From Actinomycetota bacterium (GTDB lineage Bacteria; Actinomycetota; CADDZG01; WHSQ01), in assembly GCA_013695055.1 (NCBI GenBank), contig JACDBF010000281.1, positions 1 through 10,627 of the forward strand: DNA of 10,627 nucleotides. Reading direction: 5' to 3'. Below, one piece after another: positions 6,265 to 10,627 of this stretch. Numbering within the stretch: the stretch's first letter is position 1; every line of letters begins with the position of its first letter. The notes beneath the pieces are model-generated. The model was not told the origin of the DNA. It saw only the letters and a program-made list of their open reading frames with translations, and did not search any database. A program made the translations under genes and the position numbers.

Positions 6265-7827
6265 TTGACGCGCGACGAAGCACCCGGTGCGCAACTGACG
6301 GGGGAGCGCGCCGCCGACGTCAAGTTGGTCGCCAAGGGTGGGGCGACTCAGATACTGGGACAGGTCGTCCAGAAGGGCCTCACCTTCGTCTTCGTTGCGC
6401 TCATCGTCAGGTTCCTCGGCACCGCGGAGTATGGGATCTACAGACAGGTATTCCAGGTGCTGACGGTGGCCATGACGCTAGCGGCCGGCGGCTTTCCCGT
6501 TGCCGCGGTCCGGTTTATCGCCAGAGCAAGAGCTGCTGGAGATCCGTCGGCGGCCCGAGGCGCGGCCCGGGTGGCCCTGACTGCGGCGGCCATATCGGGA
6601 ATGGTGATCTTCGCCGCGGGGGTGCTGGCCGCCGACCGGCTTGCCGCGGCCTTCGCCGATTCGGGATCGGGCGTCGAATACCTTGCGTTCCTCTTCAGAG
6701 TCGGAGCCGCCTATGTGCCGCTCTATGCATGTATGCAGGTGATGCGGCTTTGCACACAGGCGTACAAGACCATGACCCCATCCGTCGTGGTCGGCAACAT
6801 CATTCAACCGATCGCCCGTTTCGGTCTCAGCGCCATCGCTCTTCTTGCGGGATTCGCAGTGACCGGCGTCATCGTTGCGCTCGTGCTGAGTGCGGGCATC
6901 GGTCTTCTGGCCGGTCTCTGGTACTACGCAAGGCTCTTGACGGACGAGGATCGAGCGGCCCCACCCAAATGGGAAGTGGGACCCATGCTCCGCTTTGCAT
7001 TCCCTCAAGCCGGTGCGATTTTCTTCAGCACACAGTCCCTGGGGCTCGGCGTGATCCTTGTCGGGCTGTTCGGTCTGGATCGAGAGGTCGGCATCTACGG
7101 GATCGCGCAGTCTCTTCAGCTTGCAGGTGGCCTGTTTCTGAGCAGCATCGTGGGTATCTGGGGCCCCATGGTCGTCGACATCTATGAGCAAGGAGACCTC
7201 GGGCGCCTGCAGTCTCTCTATCAGACGATCAACCGCTGGGTGGCGACCTTATCGATACCGATCTTTGCCGCCCTGATCCTCCAGCCCGAGCTGTTCGTCA
7301 CGCTCATTGCAGGTCAAAAGGGAGCCGGAGCTGTTGTCTTGGTTCCCATCCTGGCGGTGGGAAACATCTTTTTCGTCGGTACCGGCCCCTCCGGCTACCT
7401 GCTTTCCATGACCGGCCGTCCGGTTCTCAACCTCGTCAACTCCATTGTCAGCGTTGCCCTGTACGTTGGTTTGGGAATTCTCGTAGTGCCGACCTACGGG
7501 GCGATAGGAATGGCGATCGTCGATTCAACCGTGACCATCCTCATCAACGTCGCCAAGGCGATCGAAGGCAAGATATTCGTGGGCGTGCAGCCCTTCGGCC
7601 GAACCTTCCTCAAACCGGTTGCTGCGACACTTGCCGCGAGCGGCATCCTTTTGATCTGGAGGGTGGTGCTGGGGCACTCAACCGTGACCGCCCTGGTGGG
7701 TCTCGCCCTCGCCGGCCTTGTCTACGTGGGCATCCTCCGGGTCCTGGGCCTGGATCCGCAGGAAGAGCTTGTGATCGGTACGGTCAAACAGAGAGTCACG
7801 GGCATGCTCCGACGAAGCAAGAGGTGA
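6265..7827 (+). CDS. Wzx-like polysaccharide flippase (MOP exporter superfamily)
   Basis: A 520-residue, strongly hydrophobic inner-membrane protein with about 12-14 predicted transmembrane segments, the size and layout of MOP-superfamily oligosaccharide flippases. The N-terminus GGATQILGQVVQKGLTF leads into a first membrane helix followed by RFLGTAEYGIYRQVFQV, the LGxxxYGxY-type pattern of Wzx/RfbX proteins. The internal block RFAFPQAGAIFFSTQSLGLGVILVGLF marks the second half. It would move an undecaprenyl-linked repeat unit across the membrane. The predicted start is TTG (6265), preceded by GAGAGAG (6254-6260); a TTG at residue 21 is an alternative. Located between a sulfotransferase and a polymerase-like gene, it supports a Wzx/Wzy-type pathway in which the repeat unit would be sulfated before export. 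A related lipid II flippase (MurJ) is unlikely given this context. Specific substrate unknown. Confidence 0.86.
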   Translation: MTRDEAPGAQLTGERAADVKLVAKGGATQILGQVVQKGLTFVFVALIVRFLGTAEYGIYRQVFQVLTVAMTLAAGGFPVAAVRFIARARAAGDPSAARGAARVALTAAAISGMVIFAAGVLAADRLAAAFADSGSGVEYLAFLFRVGAAYVPLYACMQVMRLCTQAYKTMTPSVVVGNIIQPIARFGLSAIALLAGFAVTGVIVALVLSAGIGLLAGLWYYARLLTDEDRAAPPKWEVGPMLRFAFPQAGAIFFSTQSLGLGVILVGLFGLDREVGIYGIAQSLQLAGGLFLSSIVGIWGPMVVDIYEQGDLGRLQSLYQTINRWVATLSIPIFAALILQPELFVTLIAGQKGAGAVVLVPILAVGNIFFVGTGPSGYLLSMTGRPVLNLVNSIVSVALYVGLGILVVPTYGAIGMAIVDSTVTILINVAKAIEGKIFVGVQPFGRTFLKPVAATLAASGILLIWRVVLGHSTVTALVGLALAGLVYVGILRVLGLDPQEELVIGTVKQRVTGMLRRSKR

Positions 7828-7965
7828 TGTCGGATCGTCTTCCGATGGGTGTGCCGTCATGCCACTCACGGCGTTCGTGGGTCACAGGGTAAAGATCCGC
7901 CGAACCTACGATGGACATTCGATGACTGGACGCCGATGCTTGGTCACACCGGGGGGTCAGAGCAC

Positions 7966-7974
7966 GGAGGGAGG
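7966..7974 (+). promoter_or_regulatory. Strong but distant SD before the polymerase-like gene
   Basis: GGAGGGAGG lies 14 bases before the ATG at 7989, farther than usual. The only closer in-frame initiation option is ATT at 7977, a very rare start codon. The remaining 161-base gap (7828-7988) contains a small stem TCGGA/TCCGA (7830-7834 with 7841-7845) and a G6 run (7951-7956); I see no convincing promoter there. Confidence 0.4.
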
Positions 7975-7988
7975 CGATTGACAATTCC

Positions 7989-9488
7989 ATGAGGTCTGTT
8001 GGCGAGACGCTGAAGAATCCCCGTGAGCTGGGGCGGTCGATCTTCGCCGGTCTCCTGATTGTCGTGGTGACGGCGGCGGCGGGAGTTGCCTCGTCGCTCG
8101 AAGGAACTCTGTCCGGCGGAATGGCTTCCATCTCGATCCTCTTCGCGGGCGGAGCGATGCTCGTTTACGGCCTCGAGCGCTCTCGGCCCGGTTATCTCGC
8201 CGTTGAGATGCCGGTGCTGCTGATTCTCTTTTCGACGCTGACGCTGCGATACTCATTCGCCGGGGGCCCGCAGAGCACAGCCGAGCTGACCGAGAATCCG
8301 TTCGATATCTTCTCGCTGCTCCAACTGGGTTGCACGGGAGTCGCGGCCGCACTCGGGCTACTTGCCCTGACCGAGCGCAAACGCCCCGGCGAGAGGGTGA
8401 GCTCTCGACCGGTGCGCCTGTATGCGATGTACGCTGGTGTTGTGGTGTTGGGGCTCGTGACGTCGGTGAATCCCCTCTTGACCGGATACCGAGCTATCGA
8501 AGTAATGGCGAGCCTCCTAGTGGTGACAGGTGCCTACCGGGCGAGTGGAACCGATGCCCTCAGGCGCATAGAGAACCTGGTGTTCTGGTATTTCGTTGTG
8601 ATGGCGACGACCGCCTGGATAGGAGCGGTCGTCTTCCCGGGCATTGCCTTGGAGCACATCAATAGCCCCATCCCCCTCCGGCTCACGGGCGCGCTCCCAC
8701 ATATCTCTTCCAACACGATAGGAACCTTCGGCTGCATGATCGCACTGTGGTCGCTCGCGCGCCTCTTGGCCAAGGACAGAGAGTGGGGTCCGCGACCGGC
8801 GGTCTCCGGCCTCTTGATCGGCTACGGCCTCGTCACGCTGGTCATCGCTCAGTATCGCACCGGTTATGCGATGTTCGTTGCCGGCCTTGCCCTTCTGCTG
8901 CTTCTCGCCGGGCGCAAGACGCTCGGGACCTTGGCAGTCATTTGCATCCTGGCGATAGCGGCTCTGGGCGGAGGGATATTTCAGGATGCACAGCCGTATG
9001 TCTTGAGAGGCCAGGACACGGAACGGGCAAGCCGTCTCTCGGGCCGTGTGACCTATTGGAGTGCGGCGATACCGGTGTGGAAACAGTCACCCATTATCGG
9101 AGGAGGACTGGAAACCGCAAGCAGGTTGCTGGTGCTGGACGATCTCGACACCGAGAAAGGCTCCGCCTCCAATCTGCATAGCACTTGGGTCGAAGCTCTC
9201 GTGGGAACGGGCGCGGTCGGTCTCTTAGCGCTTGTTCTCTCGCTCCTGACGGCTTGGGGGCGATCCCTGAGACGCGCGTTTGACGGCGCGAGTCGCATTG
9301 TTCCAGCCGTCTTGCTGAGTGCCCTTCTTATCCGATCGCTTACCGGCGGAACCATTCAAGGGGGGGGAGATCTGCTGCTGCTCTTTTTGACTCTGGCAAT
9401 AGGTCTGCGCGATCGCGACTTTCCGAACAAGCGCCGCCCTTCCGGGCCGCCACTTCCTGATGGACGGGTCGTCGCCATTCGACCCTGA
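7989..9488 (+). CDS. O-antigen polymerase/ligase-like membrane protein (Wzy/WaaL superfamily)
   Basis: A 499-residue polytopic inner-membrane protein with roughly 11-12 hydrophobic segments. Its C-terminal half shows the arrangement of the O-antigen ligase/polymerase family. It has the soluble-loop segment RLSGRVTYW (from about residue 349), then SPIIGGGLE, then NLHSTWVEALVGTGAVGLLA around H397. Family members carry a conserved histidine and a GxxGxxG-like helix in these places. It would polymerise exported repeat units or ligate a glycan to an acceptor on the outer face of the membrane. Placement directly after a Wzx-like flippase favours a Wzy polymerase. ATG 7989 is used, with a strong SD at an unusually long distance. 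A run of eight G (9360-9367) lies in the coding sequence near the last membrane segment. The C-terminus is basic (KRRPSG). It converges on the sulfotransferase at 9527 with 38 bases between stops. No gene symbol is given, because sequence alone does not separate Wzy from WaaL. Confidence 0.8.
   Translation: MRSVGETLKNPRELGRSIFAGLLIVVVTAAAGVASSLEGTLSGGMASISILFAGGAMLVYGLERSRPGYLAVEMPVLLILFSTLTLRYSFAGGPQSTAELTENPFDIFSLLQLGCTGVAAALGLLALTERKRPGERVSSRPVRLYAMYAGVVVLGLVTSVNPLLTGYRAIEVMASLLVVTGAYRASGTDALRRIENLVFWYFVVMATTAWIGAVVFPGIALEHINSPIPLRLTGALPHISSNTIGTFGCMIALWSLARLLAKDREWGPRPAVSGLLIGYGLVTLVIAQYRTGYAMFVAGLALLLLLAGRKTLGTLAVICILAIAALGGGIFQDAQPYVLRGQDTERASRLSGRVTYWSAAIPVWKQSPIIGGGLETASRLLVLDDLDTEKGSASNLHSTWVEALVGTGAVGLLALVLSLLTAWGRSLRRAFDGASRIVPAVLLSALLIRSLTGGTIQGGGDLLLLFLTLAIGLRDRDFPNKRRPSGPPLPDGRVVAIRP
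9360..9367 (+). repeat. Homopolymer tract G8 inside the polymerase-like gene
   Basis: Eight consecutive G encode two glycines and the first two bases of a third (residues 458-460), just before the last hydrophobic segment. Loss of one G would lead to TGA within about eight codons; gain of one would give a different tail of about 30 residues. Either change would remove the final membrane segment. Confidence 0.6.
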
Positions 9489-9526
9489 TGTCCCGAGGCG
9501 CGAGTAGCGGCCGGGTGGAAGCCCGA

Positions 9527-10498
9527 TCAACCGTCCTGAAGTCGGGCGGGATCCGGCGGTCGCCGCCTTGGGACGATCGGGTAACCGTACCCTCTAAGGA
9601 GGGGCAGAGTCACAGAAGTAGTTGTCAAACGATCACTGAGCCTTTGCCGTACAACCCACTCGTCGTCCAAGCGGAGCGCTACGCGCCCAGTCTTGAAGCG
9701 GCTAGGGTTGCCCCCGGCAGTGTGGTTGGGCGACAACGTGACCATTCCATCGCCGTCGACGGGGAAGTCGGCCGGTGACTCGCCCACGAGATGGGTAATC
9801 CTGCGCAGAGTCTCGATCGGCTTCGTGACGAAGTCCTCATAGCGGAGCAACATCGAATGATCGCTCTCATATCCACGGCGCACGGCATGGGACGCGAGGT
9901 TACGGTAAACGTACCGTAGTGAGTTTTCGATCGCGCCCTCGCGCTTCATCTCTCGATCGACCGTGGTCTTGATGCGTTTGTATGAGTATGAAACCGCTCG
10001 CGGGTCCCTAACCAGGTGGACGACGTAAGGAGATACTCCCGACAGTGCCCGCAGTAATGCCCCGACCGCGGGCCTCTTTGAGGAGTCGACGATCACTCGC
10101 GCTCCCGTCAGCCTGGCCAGCGATTGATAGACGCGGGAGAGGACGCCCGCGTAGCCGTTTAGGGCAGGCCAGGCGGAGTCCCCCTCGGATGCCTTGCTCA
10201 ACCTCCGCCCATAGCGGAGGCGAACGACTTCGGCCTGCCATTTGACTACTTGGGAGGGATCGATTCGGCCCCTGATCGGATCTTCGAGGGAAGCGGCGTT
10301 GACGGACGACCACAGGTCACATTCGGCAACGGGTTTGCCGCATCCGCACGTAAACCCCATGTGCATTCTCTTCCACAGGTTGTGCAGCTGTCCGGCCGAG
10401 AAGAACCCGTCCAGCTCCCCCAGGAGATTGTCGAGGATGGTTGATCCACTTCGTCCTCTTCCAATGATCGCGATCACCTTGACATCTTGTTCCGGCAT
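9527..10498 (-). CDS. Sulfotransferase family protein (Sulfotransfer_3-like), paralog B
   Basis: A 323-residue protein clearly homologous along its whole length to the product of 4238-5191. The phosphosulfate loop GRGRSGSTILDN falls at the same residues (13-24). GELDGFFSAGQLHNLW follows, and the cysteine motif TCGCGKPVAECDLW has C51, C53, C60 and W63. VIVDSSKRP and VRDPRAVSYS precede LRYEDFV, and HTAGGNPSRFK (HTAAGNPSRFK in paralog A) lies near the end. The middle (about residues 66-110) is divergent. The open frame could begin at TTG 10525, but ATG 10498 places the first beta-strand at the same distance as in the paralog. It has AAAGGA ten bases upstream (complement of 10509-10514) and avoids overlap with the frame ending at 10516. 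It is oriented opposite to its paralog and convergent with the polymerase gene. Presumed sulfation of a glycan in the cytoplasm; acceptor and difference in specificity from paralog A are unknown. Confidence 0.87.
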   Translation of the reverse strand: MPEQDVKVIAIIGRGRSGSTILDNLLGELDGFFSAGQLHNLWKRMHMGFTCGCGKPVAECDLWSSVNAASLEDPIRGRIDPSQVVKWQAEVVRLRYGRRLSKASEGDSAWPALNGYAGVLSRVYQSLARLTGARVIVDSSKRPAVGALLRALSGVSPYVVHLVRDPRAVSYSYKRIKTTVDREMKREGAIENSLRYVYRNLASHAVRRGYESDHSMLLRYEDFVTKPIETLRRITHLVGESPADFPVDGDGMVTLSPNHTAGGNPSRFKTGRVALRLDDEWVVRQRLSDRLTTTSVTLPLLRGYGYPIVPRRRPPDPARLQDG

Positions 10499-10515
10499 GG
10501 CATCCAAATCCTTTT

Positions 10516-10626
10516 CTAGGCACAAGCAAGCTTGAGTCTCTCGAACCTACCAACAATCGCCAAGAGGTCTTGTGTGAACGGGCGCCCGCCCTTCCCTGCG
10601 TCGAGGTCACGCGGTACGGGTCCGAC
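10516..10626 (-). CDS. C-terminal fragment of an unidentified gene running off the right edge
   Basis: A minus-strand frame is open from the window edge to TAG (complement of 10516-10518), giving 36 residues ending RFERLKLACA. Its stop lies 17 bases before the ATG of the sulfotransferase at 10498, the spacing expected inside an operon. I do not recognise the family. A second minus-strand frame is also open here, but it continues deep into the sulfotransferase as an out-of-frame shadow, so the frame that stops just before the next gene is preferred. Confidence 0.45.
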   Translation of the reverse strand, partial: VGPVPRDLDAGKGGRPFTQDLLAIVGRFERLKLACA

Positions 10627-10627
10627 G

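Noticed and set aside
6478..7191. 237-residue minus-strand open frame opposite the flippase
   Set aside because: Composition is rich in H, D, R and G with no hydrophobic core or motif, typical of the antisense of a membrane-protein gene.
9489..9526. Terminator between the convergent polymerase and paralog B genes
   Set aside because: The 38-base gap has no clear stem with a T run on either strand.
4238..10498. Mobile-element origin for the inverted sulfotransferase paralogs
   Set aside because: No transposase, terminal inverted repeats or target-site duplications are visible around either copy; an old gene duplication is simpler.
10579..10586. GGGCGCCC palindrome near the right edge
   Set aside because: An eight-base GC palindrome is expected by chance at this base composition and lies inside a probable coding frame.

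Overview
This window looks like the interior of an extracellular or capsular polysaccharide locus from a GC-rich bacterium. The evidence is GC-rich third codon positions, frequent GTG/TTG starts and purine-rich Shine-Dalgarno (SD) sequences. The gene mix (several sulfotransferases, a membrane-anchored beta-helix protein, an MOP flippase and an O-antigen-polymerase-like protein) would fit an actinobacterial or similar environmental lineage. No taxonomic marker is present, so that placement is only a guess. I see no rRNA, tRNA, CRISPR array, insertion sequence or phage gene.

Layout. Positions 38-1960 (+) hold two extended short-chain dehydrogenase/reductase (SDR) enzymes of nucleotide-sugar metabolism: a UDP-glucuronate decarboxylase (UDP-xylose synthase type), then a UDP-hexose/pentose 4-epimerase-like protein. 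A 135 bp convergent gap follows. Positions 2096-4095 (-) hold a two-gene unit: a sulfotransferase transcribed first, then a membrane-anchored right-handed beta-helix protein. A 142 bp divergent region follows. Positions 4238-9488 (+) carry a second sulfotransferase, a third from a different subfamily, a Wzx-like flippase and a Wzy/WaaL-like polymerase or ligase. At the right end on the minus strand (9527-10498) is a fourth sulfotransferase, a clear paralog of the second. It is preceded by the probable C-terminal end of another gene that runs off the window.

How the genes could work together (inference). The SDR enzymes supply UDP-xylose and possibly its C4 epimer. Glycosyltransferases outside the window would build a lipid-linked repeat unit. 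The sulfotransferases would add sulfate from PAPS in the cytoplasm, and the flippase and polymerase would export and polymerise the unit. The beta-helix protein, with ten cysteines after one N-terminal membrane segment, would act on or bind the product outside the membrane. Four sulfotransferases from about three subfamilies within roughly 7.3 kb is the most striking property and points to a multiply sulfated glycan. No PAPS-synthesis gene or glycosyltransferase is visible here.

Start sites were re-evaluated from SD positions for three genes (3277-4095 minus, 4238-5191 plus, 9527-10498 minus). The shorter forms are preferred over the longest open frames. No stretch longer than 300 bases lacks a gene.
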